Source of the DNA: JAYEKL01 sp034660995
Lineage (GTDB): Bacteria > Patescibacteriota > Minisyncoccia > JAHIHE01 > JAGLIN01
Length of the DNA stretch: 5,270 nt
Direction: 5' to 3'
NCBI GenBank assembly: GCA_034660995.1
Contig: JAYEKL010000011.1
Coordinates: 1 to 5,270, forward strand
The translations under genes and the position numbers were made by a program. Position 1 is the stretch's first letter; the number at the start of each line of letters is the position of its first letter. Under the pieces are notes generated by a model. That model ran no database searches. It was not told where the DNA came from and saw nothing but the letters and a program-made list of their open reading frames with translations. Shown one piece after another: positions 1-5,248 of this stretch.

Positions 1-22
1 TTTTATTATTTTCCTTTAACAT
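1..22 (-). CDS. Possible start of a gene leaving the window
   Basis: An ATG at 22-20 on the minus strand opens a frame (MLKENNK) that runs off the left edge. Only seven codons are visible, so no product can be named. The only support is context: it follows the recG terminator in the same direction, and a TATAAT box lies about 23 bases upstream within a dyad. There is no Shine-Dalgarno motif, as elsewhere in this window. It could equally be a chance ATG. Confidence 0.2.
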
Positions 23-35
23 AGTTTTGCTTTGT

Positions 36-56
36 TAAGAGTTGATTATACTCTTA
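36..56 (-). promoter_or_regulatory. -10 box inside a 21-bp dyad (candidate promoter/operator)
   Basis: TAAGAGT at 36-42 and ACTCTTA at 50-56 are perfect 7-bp inverted repeats separated by 7 bases. On the minus strand the centre holds TATAAT (50 to 45), a consensus -10 box. No good -35 hexamer is visible 16-18 bases upstream. A dyad of this size over a -10 box is the usual form of a repressor operator, which would control the gene leaving the window at the left. The motifs are seen; the function is inferred. Confidence 0.3.
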
Positions 57-143
57 TCTTAGCATAAAAACGATGTTTTAGGAAGAGATTATTTTAAAAA
101 GTTTTTTAGTTGATTGGCAACAGTCCCTTAATAAGAAATACTT

Positions 144-187
144 TAAAATAAAAATAGACGCGAAGAGGCTGAGCCTCTTAAGCGCGT
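144..187 (-). terminator. Intrinsic terminator of recG
   Basis: On the minus strand a hairpin begins 11 bases after the recG stop codon. The outer stem is ACGCG/CGCGT (158-162 with 183-187). The inner stem is AAGAGGC/GCCTCTT (163-169 with 173-179) with a TGA loop and a three-base bulge at 180-182. It is followed on the minus strand by a T-rich tract (ATTTTTATTTT, about 156 to 146). Stem, spacing and tract are those of a Rho-independent terminator serving recG. Confidence 0.88.
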
Positions 188-197
188 AACTTCTATC

Positions 198-2363
198 TTA
201 TTCAAAATGCACTTCCTTTGTAAATTTTTTTAGTTTATCAATTAATTTTGGATATTTTAACAATTTGTCATCAATATCAATTAATTTTATAGCTTCTTCT
301 CTCGTATTTCTAATAAGCTCCGCATCAGACAAAGACGCCATTGCCAAATCAGGTAATCCTGACTGACGAATACCAACTAATTCTCCTGGACCTCTAATTT
401 TTAAATCTTGCTCTGCTAATTCAAATCCATTATTACTTTTGATAAGCGCTTTTAACCGCTTGGCAGTTGTCGCAGAAGTTGAGTCTGTAAAAAGAAAACA
501 GAATGACTGATACTCTCCCCTGCCAACACGCCCCCTGAATTGATGAAGTTGAGCTAATCCAAAACGATCTGCTCCTTCAATAAGTATTACAGACGCATTT
601 GGAATATCAATCCCAACCTCAATAACTGAAGTTGAAACTAAAATATCAATTTCTTTTTTAATAAACTTTTGCATTATTTCTTCTTTCTCTTTTGGTTTCA
701 TTTTTCCGTGCAAAAGACCAACATTTAAATTGGGGTATATTTTTTTACTTAATTTCTGGTATTCCTCTGTAGCCGACCGAACCTCTAAGACATCTGATTC
801 TTCAATCAACGGACAAATTACAAAAACTTGCCTACCTTTTTTAATTTGATTACGAATAAAATTATAAGCTAGATCACGATTTGCCGGCGCAACTAGTTTC
901 GTAATTATTTTTTGCCTTCCTGCTGGCATCTCGTCTAAAATTGATAAGTCTAAATCTCCATAAACCGTTAGCGCTAAGGTTCTTGGAATCGGAGTTGCCG
1001 TCATTGAAAGAAGGTGAGGAATAGTTTTAAGTCCATCCTTAACTTTTAAAACTTCCGTTTGTATTTTCGCCCGCTGATCAATCCCGAACCGATGCTGTTC
1101 GTCAACAATAGAAAATGCTAAATTTTTAAAAAAAACTTTTTCTTGTATTAAAGAATGAGTTCCGATAATAAAATTTATTTCTCCTTTTTCTATTTTTGTT
1201 AGTAATTTTTTCTTACTTATTTCTTCTATCTTTCCATCTTCATAAATTTTACTTTCAGAGCCAGTAAGAAGAGCAATTTTACACACCCCAATCCCTCTCA
1301 AGAGTGGATTTAAAATAGAAATCCCCTCTTGAGAGGGTCCAGGGGTGTGTTTTCCTCTAAACCTTTTTACCGCCTCAGCAAAATGCTGACGCGATAAAAT
1401 TTCAGTCGGTGCCATAAACGCAACCTGATAACCAGCTCTCATAACAACAAGAGCAGAAATAAGCGCGACTAAAGTTTTCCCTGACCCGACATCCCCTTCT
1501 AATAACCTATTCATCGGCCTATCTTTTCCAAAATCTTTAATAATATTCCAAGAAGAAATTCTTTGAGCGCCAGTCAACTTAAAAGGAAGATTGCTAACAA
1601 AATTTTTTATTTCTTTTTCTAATTTCTTATTAAAATTTATTTTTACCGCATCATTTTTCTGCCATTTCTTTTTTTGTAATATCATATAAAGCTGAACTAA
1701 AAACAATTCATCAAAAGCAAGCCTTCTTTTGGCATTTCTCGCTTTTTCCTCGTTATCTGGAAAATGAATTTGCTTAATCGCTTCAGAATATGAAAAAAGT
1801 TTTTGATTTTTTATTATACTATCAGGTAAAAATTCTTCAACTTCATTCGCAAACTTCATAATAGGCTTAATATGCGCGCGAAGCCATTTTGAAGAAAGTC
1901 CCTCTGTTTCATGATAAACTGGCACAAACCGCGCGGTATGCAAAGATTTTCCACTTCCTAAAAGTTCATAAGACGGATTTGAAAGCTGTAACCCTTCTTG
2001 CGCGTAAACAATCTTCCCACTCAAGCTCACATTTGCTCCTTTTTTCAAATTACGAACTAAAAACGGCTGATTAAACCAAACAGCTTTTATCGCGCTTGTT
2101 TCATCTTCAATCAACGCTTCTGTGATATTCATTTTTCTTTTCCATGTTCTAATATTTTTAATTTCAATAATTTTTCCACGAACGCTCACAACCTCACCAA
2201 GCTCAACCTCGCTTATCTTTTTTACCTCGCTAAAATCATCATACCGAAATGGAAAATAGAAAAGCAAATCTCCCACAGTTTTAATTCCAACTCTATGAAG
2301 TTTTTTTACATAAGCCGGACCAATTAAAGATAATTTTTCAATTTTCGTTTTAAGCGTCAACAT
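198..2363 (-). CDS. recG: ATP-dependent DNA helicase RecG, with an in-frame insertion
   Basis: RecG is a superfamily 2 translocase that remodels branched DNA in the cytoplasm: it regresses stalled forks, migrates Holliday junctions and removes R-loops. The 721 residues contain an N-terminal helical region, a wedge OB-fold (about 55-150), and two helicase lobes. Visible motifs are Walker A GDVGSGKT (290-297), Ia APTEIL (318-323), DEQH (421-424), SMTATPIPRT (453-462), STSVIEVGID (577-586) and QFRGRVGR (608-615). The RecG-specific C-terminal region with DLKIRGPGELVGIRQSG (653-669) is intact. E. coli RecG has 693 residues; here about 23 extra (339-361), between motif Ia and the KIALLTGS strand, are encoded by a palindromic repeat and match no helicase feature. 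The ATG at 2363 gives the usual N-terminus; no Shine-Dalgarno motif precedes it. All Trp codons are TGG and no TGA occurs in frame, so the code is standard. A terminator follows. Confidence 0.97.
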   Translation of the reverse strand: MLTLKTKIEKLSLIGPAYVKKLHRVGIKTVGDLLFYFPFRYDDFSEVKKISEVELGEVVSVRGKIIEIKNIRTWKRKMNITEALIEDETSAIKAVWFNQPFLVRNLKKGANVSLSGKIVYAQEGLQLSNPSYELLGSGKSLHTARFVPVYHETEGLSSKWLRAHIKPIMKFANEVEEFLPDSIIKNQKLFSYSEAIKQIHFPDNEEKARNAKRRLAFDELFLVQLYMILQKKKWQKNDAVKINFNKKLEKEIKNFVSNLPFKLTGAQRISSWNIIKDFGKDRPMNRLLEGDVGSGKTLVALISALVVMRAGYQVAFMAPTEILSRQHFAEAVKRFRGKHTPGPSQEGISILNPLLRGIGVCKIALLTGSESKIYEDGKIEEISKKKLLTKIEKGEINFIIGTHSLIQEKVFFKNLAFSIVDEQHRFGIDQRAKIQTEVLKVKDGLKTIPHLLSMTATPIPRTLALTVYGDLDLSILDEMPAGRQKIITKLVAPANRDLAYNFIRNQIKKGRQVFVICPLIEESDVLEVRSATEEYQKLSKKIYPNLNVGLLHGKMKPKEKEEIMQKFIKKEIDILVSTSVIEVGIDIPNASVILIEGADRFGLAQLHQFRGRVGRGEYQSFCFLFTDSTSATTAKRLKALIKSNNGFELAEQDLKIRGPGELVGIRQSGLPDLAMASLSDAELIRNTREEAIKLIDIDDKLLKYPKLIDKLKKFTKEVHFE
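1281..1350. repeat. Palindromic element inserted in frame in recG
   Basis: This 70-bp sequence folds on itself almost completely. ACACACCCC (1281-1289) pairs with GGGGTGTGT (1342-1350), CCCTCTCAAGAG (1293-1304) pairs perfectly with CTCTTGAGAGGG (1326-1337), and GGATTT (1306-1311) pairs with AAATCC (1319-1324) around a 7-base loop. Read in the recG frame it encodes residues 339-361, beginning HTPGPSQEG, which are absent from ordinary RecG proteins. On the coding strand two of three frames lack stops; all three frames on the other strand contain one. The layout is like that of Rickettsia palindromic elements, which also sit inside genes; kinship with those is not implied. Confidence 0.9.
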
Positions 2364-2399
2364 GTATTAAGTATATAGTATTAAGTATCCCACTTAATA
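2364..2399. repeat. AT-rich direct repeat and dyad upstream of recG
   Basis: GTATTAAGTA occurs at 2364-2373 and again at 2378-2387, separated by TATA (a 14-bp period). The second copy overlaps a perfect 8-bp dyad, TATTAAGT/ACTTAATA (2379-2386 with 2392-2399), around ATCCC. This is the whole leader directly before the recG ATG. On the minus strand it contains TATACT (2375 to 2370), which could be a -10 box for a nearly leaderless transcript, but no -35 is evident. It may instead be the edge of the repeat cluster. Confidence 0.45.
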
Positions 2400-2458
2400 T
2401 CCTTCGACCTTGTGGAGAAGTAACATGCGTAGAGCTCTCCATAAAGTCAAACAATATT
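2396..2458. repeat. TTCGAC-type palindromic repeat, copy 1
   Basis: The arms at 2396-2418 (AATATCCTTCGACC...) and 2436-2458 are inverted repeats matching at 18 of 23 positions, with a 17-base spacer. A second copy in the same orientation lies at 2724-2802. Its left arm is identical over more than 20 bases and its right arm nearly so, while the spacer differs in sequence and length. Conserved arms with a free spacer suggest a mobile or structured palindromic repeat. It encodes nothing. Confidence 0.8.
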
Positions 2459-2484
2459 AACTACTAATTAATATGATTTTAATC

Positions 2485-2712
2485 GTTGGCTCCATAGTTC
2501 CGATAGGGCTGTGGAGCCTTANNNNNNNNNNNNNNNNNNNNNNNNNNNNNNNNNNNNNNNNNNNNNNNNNNNNNNNNNNNNNNNNNNNNNNNNNNNNNNN
2601 NNNNNNNNNNNNNNNNNNNNNTGGAGCCTTTTGTGATTTCAAACTTTGTAAAAAGAGATTCAAAAAAATCTTGCATTTAGGCTCCACAGCCCTGCGGGAC
2701 TATGGAGCCAAC
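2485..2712. mobile_element. GTTGGCTCC element with 33-34-bp inverted ends, interrupted by an assembly gap
   Basis: The left end 2485-2518 and right end 2680-2712 are near-identical inverted repeats of 34 and 33 bases, beginning GTTGGCTCCATAG. Each end also folds alone: GGCTCCATAG pairs with CTGTGGAGCC around about 11 bases. Hence the element is two hairpins in opposite orientation around a short AT-rich core, the form of paired REP/BIME units or of a small non-autonomous element mobilised by a Y1 (REP-associated tyrosine) transposase. No transposase is in the window, so that link is inference. A related element in opposite orientation lies at 4457-4550; both have GGA(G/A)CC(T/C)(T)TTGTGATTTC in the core. 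No target-site duplication is visible. Confidence 0.75.
2522..2621. other. Assembly gap of exactly 100 N
   Basis: One hundred N split the GTTGGCTCC element. Exactly 100 is a common placeholder for a gap of unknown size. The nine bases TGGAGCCTT stand both before the gap (2512-2520) and after it (2622-2630), as expected if two contig ends overlap inside the hairpin and were not merged. The real missing sequence may be short or nil. Open frames drawn across it have no meaning. Confidence 0.95.
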
Positions 2713-2723
2713 AGTTAACCCTA

Positions 2724-2802
2724 ATATCCTTCGACCTTGTGGAGAAGTTGTACGCATAAAAACTTATTTCACGCAAAAGTTCTCCATAAAGTCGAACAAT
2801 AT
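2724..2802. repeat. TTCGAC-type palindromic repeat, copy 2
   Basis: The arms 2724-2746 and 2780-2802 are inverted repeats matching at 19 of 23 positions, with a 33-base spacer that is unlike the 17-base spacer of the copy at 2396-2458. It ends nine bases short of the premature stop of the phosphoesterase at 2812. No T-run follows on the minus strand, so it is not a classical terminator. Confidence 0.8.
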
Positions 2803-2811
2803 GATAAGTAT

Positions 2812-3561
2812 TTAGCATATAATATTAAAGCGGTTTTTTGTTGGTGTCCAAAACGGCTTCATAAATGGAATTACAACTTGTCCACCATGCGTATGTCCTG
2901 CTAAAATTAAATCAATATTTTTATTCTCTAAGTCTTCTAAGTCGTTTACAATATCTGGCGAATGGGCTAATAATATTTTAGGAATATCTTTTTCTGTATC
3001 AGCCGCCGCTACCCCTAAATCATCATTTCCAGTATGCGGGTCATTAACACCAAGCAAATAAATATATTCATTGCCTTGAAATATCTTTTCATTCTCATTA
3101 TTCAAAACTACGATTCCACTTTCTTCTAATAATTTTTTTATAGAGCTAGCATCAATATAATCAATCCAGTATTCATGATTTCCTAAAACACCATATACCT
3201 TTCCCTGATATTTATTTCCTAACTCACTCCAAAATTCTTGACAGGAACTTATATCTTTAGTTTTATGATCAATAAAATCACCGGTAATAAAAACAAAATC
3301 AGGATTAACATCCTCTAAAATTTCTAGAACCCTCTTTTCTCTTTTGCCAAAATTATACGAATGAAAATCAGTAAGATGAACTATTTTAGTATTACTAAAT
3401 GATTCTGGCAAATTTTCTATCTTTATACTTACTTTTTCAACTTGAATATTATTCGGTTCAAAAACAAAACTATACCAAACTAAAATTGTTACAGAAATTA
3501 AAAAAACAGCAATTAAAAATAGTATTTTTGTTTTTCCTTTTTTGATGTTTTTGAAATTCAT
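2812..3561 (-). CDS. Membrane-anchored calcineurin-like phosphoesterase, C-terminally truncated
   Basis: This is a metallophosphatase of the YkuE/YaeI-like group, which uses a two-metal centre to hydrolyse phosphoesters; some relatives act on lipid-linked or cell-envelope substrates, but the substrate here is unknown. An uncleaved N-terminal membrane anchor spans about 14-34, which puts the enzyme domain at the outer face of the membrane. All metal-ligand motifs are present: D65-F-H67, GD (94-95), GNHE (127-130), H200 in LLAHSPD, and GHTHGGQ (222-228). After PFWTPTKNR (236-243) the protein stops in FNIIC at 249 residues. Relatives usually run about 270-300, with a further 40 or so residues holding the last beta strands. 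The reading frame ends just inside the repeat cluster, so the 3' end was probably lost to a repeat-associated rearrangement. The ATG at 3561 gives the anchor directly; there is no Shine-Dalgarno motif. Activity is uncertain. Confidence 0.9.
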   Translation of the reverse strand: MNFKNIKKGKTKILFLIAVFLISVTILVWYSFVFEPNNIQVEKVSIKIENLPESFSNTKIVHLTDFHSYNFGKREKRVLEILEDVNPDFVFITGDFIDHKTKDISSCQEFWSELGNKYQGKVYGVLGNHEYWIDYIDASSIKKLLEESGIVVLNNENEKIFQGNEYIYLLGVNDPHTGNDDLGVAAADTEKDIPKILLAHSPDIVNDLEDLENKNIDLILAGHTHGGQVVIPFMKPFWTPTKNRFNIIC

Positions 3562-3568
3562 AAGATAA

Positions 3569-3597
3569 AAATTTTGTTGATTCTAATTATTTGTCAA
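3569..3597 (-). promoter_or_regulatory. Weak candidate promoter of the phosphoesterase gene
   Basis: A perfect -35 hexamer TTGACA lies at 3597 to 3592 on the minus strand. At 17 bases spacing the -10 position holds AAATTT, a poor match; TAGAAT (3585 to 3580) is a better hexamer but too close. The -35 also forms one arm of GTTGA/TCAAC (3576-3580 with 3594-3598). It is the only upstream candidate between the terminator at 3656 and the ATG at 3561. Confidence 0.25.
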
Positions 3598-3610
3598 CGC
3601 ATACACACTT

Positions 3611-3645
3611 GACGCCCGGTGTCTTTAAAAATACTTGGTGTCCGG
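3611..3645. promoter_or_regulatory. GGTGTC repeat cluster upstream of the phosphoesterase
   Basis: GACGCCCGGTGTC (3611-3623) is a near-perfect 13-bp dyad, and GGTGTC recurs at 3637-3642 within GGTGTCCGG, 19 bp on. The block is much richer in GC than its surroundings and lies 50-85 bases upstream of the phosphoesterase ATG, between two transcription units. It could be an operator array or a degraded repeat; the sequence does not decide. Confidence 0.3.
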
Positions 3646-3655
3646 AAATAAACCT

Positions 3656-3683
3656 AAAACCTGCCTTAATTATAGCAGGTTTT
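3656..3683 (-). terminator. Terminator closing the small-protein/HEPN unit
   Basis: AAAACCTGC (3656-3664) and GCAGGTTTT (3675-3683) form a perfect 9-bp stem around a 10-base loop, 24 bases beyond the stop at 3707. Because the stem ends in A-runs and T-runs, it can act in both directions. On the minus strand the T tract is TTTTAGGTTTATTT. The TATAAT seen on the minus strand in the loop (3674 to 3669) is probably incidental. Confidence 0.7.
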
Positions 3684-3706
3684 GTTTGATTGAGAAATAC
3701 TTATTT

Positions 3707-4240
3707 TTATAATAAACTCTTCACTTTTTCGGCAACCATAAAAATAAATTCTAAATCTTCGGTGTTAAAATTTCTTTCTACATTTTTCAATCCACCGATA
3801 TGCAACCTGTTTCTTAATTCTCTTGCCTCGTTTAGTTCTTTGAAAAGTTTTTTATTAATGATTTTATATTTGAGACACAGATCATTCATTCTGTAAAAAT
3901 CTATTTTTTCAATATTTTTAATTTCATTTTTTCGAATTCAGGAAATCACCTCTTCGCGAGGATTGTCTGAAATTTTGTAAACAGATACGATATTAAAATA
4001 CTTCCATTCGCTGGAAAGAATCACTTTTTTGCTTTTTATTTTTTGTTTCAACAGATACAAAATCATCGCCTCAATGATTGATGATGTGTAAATTACAACA
4101 GATTTTCTAAAACTGCTTTTGATAATAGCGTCGTATTTTTTTGCTTTGGACAACGCAAGCAGTGTTAAAACATAATTCAATACAATATCTAAATTCCCGC
4201 GCAACACACTATCTTTAATTTTAGGAAAATTAGTTTTCAT
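3707..4240 (-). pseudogene. HEPN-like protein split by one in-frame TGA (possible toxin)
   Basis: From the ATG at 4240, 100 codons are followed by TGA (3938-3940), and the same frame then continues open for 76 codons to TAA at 3707. Both halves read as one 177-position protein: a helical N-terminal part (1-100) and a helical C-terminal part with EARELRNRLHIGG (138-150). R140 and H147 give an R-x6-H spacing, and RNRLH resembles the active-site signature of HEPN domains, many of which are toxin RNases. The family is not recognised beyond that. The ATG at 3889 inside the second half is unlikely to start an independent gene, because open coding sequence in the same frame runs on upstream of it to the TGA. 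The gene starts 5 bases after a 43-residue gene, and a terminator follows. The simplest reading is a nonsense mutation or base-call error. Recoding is unlikely, because recG has no in-frame TGA. Confidence 0.7.
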
Positions 4241-4245
4241 TTATC

Positions 4246-4377
4246 TTATTTTTCTAACATTTTTGACAAAGATTTGTAGCCCTCTTTCTTTAAATAATTT
4301 CCTAATTTCATATCAGAACGCACACCCAAATCAACATTGTATTTTTTCTCAGCAGAATAAATTTTATTTTGTCGCAT
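4246..4377 (-). CDS. Small 43-residue protein, possible antitoxin
   Basis: The frame ATG (4377) to TAA (4246) encodes 43 residues, basic and hydrophilic, starting MRQNKIYSAEKKYNVDLGV and ending GYKSLSKMLEK. It lies 5 bases before the HEPN-like gene on the same strand, so the two are probably cotranscribed. A short strand (about 14-20) followed by two short helices (22-32 and 35-43) would fit a minimal ribbon-helix-helix protein, a common antitoxin fold, but the match is weak and the second helix would be short. An upstream in-frame TAG (4407-4405) limits any extension; TTG at 4401 is the only other start. A 7-bp hairpin covers the upstream region where a ribosome site would lie. The function is inferred from gene order, not from a recognised family. 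Confidence 0.55.
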   Translation of the reverse strand: MRQNKIYSAEKKYNVDLGVRSDMKLGNYLKKEGYKSLSKMLEK

Positions 4378-4383
4378 ATTCTG

Positions 4384-4403
4384 GGTTGACACACAAGTCA
4401 ACC
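4384..4403. promoter_or_regulatory. 20-bp dyad just upstream of the small gene
   Basis: GGTTGAC (4384-4390) and GTCAACC (4397-4403) are perfect inverted repeats around ACACAA, starting 7 bases before the ATG at 4377. This could be an operator for autoregulation, typical of toxin-antitoxin pairs, or an mRNA hairpin limiting translation. It may also be a remnant of another palindromic repeat family, since the window has several. Confidence 0.4.
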
Positions 4404-4456
4404 TCTACGATGATTTGAAGTTAATAACGGTCTGCATTAAGGAGATTATAAAAATA

Positions 4457-4550
4457 TCGTTGGCTCCATACTCCTGTATGAAGCCTCTTGTGAATGGAAA
4501 AAACTTTTTGAAATCACAAGAGGTTCCAGTCAGGAGACTGGAGCCAACGA
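4457..4550. mobile_element. GTTGGCTCC palindromic element, second copy (inverted)
   Basis: This 94-bp element ends in perfect 12-bp inverted repeats, TCGTTGGCTCCA (4457-4468) and TGGAGCCAACGA (4539-4550). Inside, CCTCTTGTGA (4484-4493) pairs with TCACAAGAGG (4514-4523). Each arm also carries its own small hairpin with a 4-base loop: CATAC-TCCT-GTATG (4467-4480) and CCAGTC-AGGA-GACTGG (4526-4541). Its minus strand shares the end and the TTGTGATTTCAAA core with the element at 2485-2712. On the minus strand a T-rich stretch follows the hairpin, so it may also end transcription of the gene stopping at 4581. The region 4378-4580 holds no other gene. Confidence 0.8.
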
Positions 4551-4580
4551 AGGTAACTTTAATTTTGTTTATGTTAAAAC

Positions 4581-5189
4581 TTACATGTCCACTTCAGGAA
4601 AACCATCATCACTTTTTTTCTCTTTTATATAAACTTTGATTTTTTCATCTATTGTTTTTCCATTCTTTTGATACATTTTTATTTCTAATATATTTTCTCC
4701 GTCATTCAAATTGTCAAGGTCTTCGCTGTTTCTTTTTCTAATACTAGTTAATATATGAGGAACTGCTTCATCTTTTTTTGAAAAACTAAAGAGATCAAGA
4801 TAAACCTCTTGATCTGGATGTATATTTCTTCTTATTTCTCCTTTTAAGTGTGTCCATCTTAATGGTAATGGAATAAAATTTTTCCGTCCTTCTATTTTTT
4901 CAAGATAAGGCTCTACATCAAATGCTGTTGTCTCACCTTTATTTTTTATCATTAAACGAAAATATTTATTCCGTCCGTTCTTATTTTCTTTATATCCCTG
5001 TAAAATATACAGTTTGTCAATTATTTTCAAATCTGTTTTTTTATTATTGATTTTTTCAATTAAATCTTGAATAAAAGGAACTGCAACAGTAGTAACTACC
5101 AAAATTAAAACTCCCATCTCTAATATTAATTGTTTGATTGTTTCCAAAAGTCCGATAAATGTATAAACTAAAACTATCAGACATAACAA
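4581..5189 (-). CDS. Membrane protein with a beta-rich soluble domain, unknown function
   Basis: The open frame has 202 residues from a TTG at 5189 to TAA at 4581. I do not recognise the family. The N-terminus is hydrophobic from the first residue (about 1-15), with a second membrane segment at about 21-42 (LILEMGVLILVVTTVAVPFI). A lysine-rich linker follows. The soluble part (about 52-190) alternates charged and hydrophobic residues as beta-sandwich domains do, with KYFRLMIKNKGETTAFDVEP (75-94), PLPLRWTH (107-114), IHPDQEVYLDLF (123-134) and a strand-rich end. The start is doubtful: TTG cuts into the first membrane helix, and the same frame stays open upstream to 5231 with no ATG or GTG. One added base in the T7 run at 5227-5233 would join it to an ATG at 5248 and give 222 residues. 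Confidence 0.7.
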   Translation of the reverse strand: MLCLIVLVYTFIGLLETIKQLILEMGVLILVVTTVAVPFIQDLIEKINNKKTDLKIIDKLYILQGYKENKNGRNKYFRLMIKNKGETTAFDVEPYLEKIEGRKNFIPLPLRWTHLKGEIRRNIHPDQEVYLDLFSFSKKDEAVPHILTSIRKRNSEDLDNLNDGENILEIKMYQKNGKTIDEKIKVYIKEKKSDDGFPEVDM

Positions 5190-5248
5190 AAAGATAACAA
5201 AAAACCAATGTAAAATTATTGTTAAATTTTTTTATCAGTTTCTTCCAT
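5190..5248 (-). other. Displaced N-terminus of the membrane protein (single-base frameshift)
   Basis: ATG at 5248 begins MEETDKK and then hits TAA after eight codons. The shift lies in a run of seven A on the minus strand (5233 to 5227). With one more A, or with a -1 shift of the ribosome there, the frame continues as NLTIILHWFFVIF into the 202-residue frame and completes the first membrane helix (residues 9-30). This could be a sequencing or assembly error, a real mutation, or slippage. Confidence 0.55.

Noticed and set aside
892..935. MPAGRQK in RecG as a second repeat insertion
   Set aside because: It aligns without length change to the usual RecG segment DEMPPGR, so it is ordinary sequence.
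1889..2074. Plus-strand frame of 61 codons within recG
   Set aside because: Antisense shadow of a clearly conserved coding region.
2457..2718. Open frames on both strands across the gap
   Set aside because: They consist of N and hairpin repeat sequence; no start signal and no recognisable protein.
2396..2802. CRISPR array
   Set aside because: There are only two palindromic units of unequal length, no regular spacers and no cas genes.
3669..3674. TATAAT on the minus strand as a promoter of the phosphoesterase
   Set aside because: It lies in a terminator loop, has no -35 and is more than 100 bases from the start codon.
3707..3889. Independent 60-residue gene
   Set aside because: It is in the same frame as the upstream 100 codons, and 16 open codons link it to the TGA; it is the second half of one gene.
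3690..3896. Plus-strand frame of 68 codons opposite the HEPN-like gene
   Set aside because: The minus-strand frame is longer, continuous with its upstream half and carries a motif; this one is its shadow.
3707..4240. Alternative genetic code with UGA as Gly or Trp
   Set aside because: recG uses no TGA in 721 codons although Gly is frequent there, and all its Trp codons are TGG.
4415..4639. Plus-strand frame of 74 codons
   Set aside because: It begins at a TTG, runs through the GTTGGCTCC element and overlaps the end of the membrane protein gene on the other strand.
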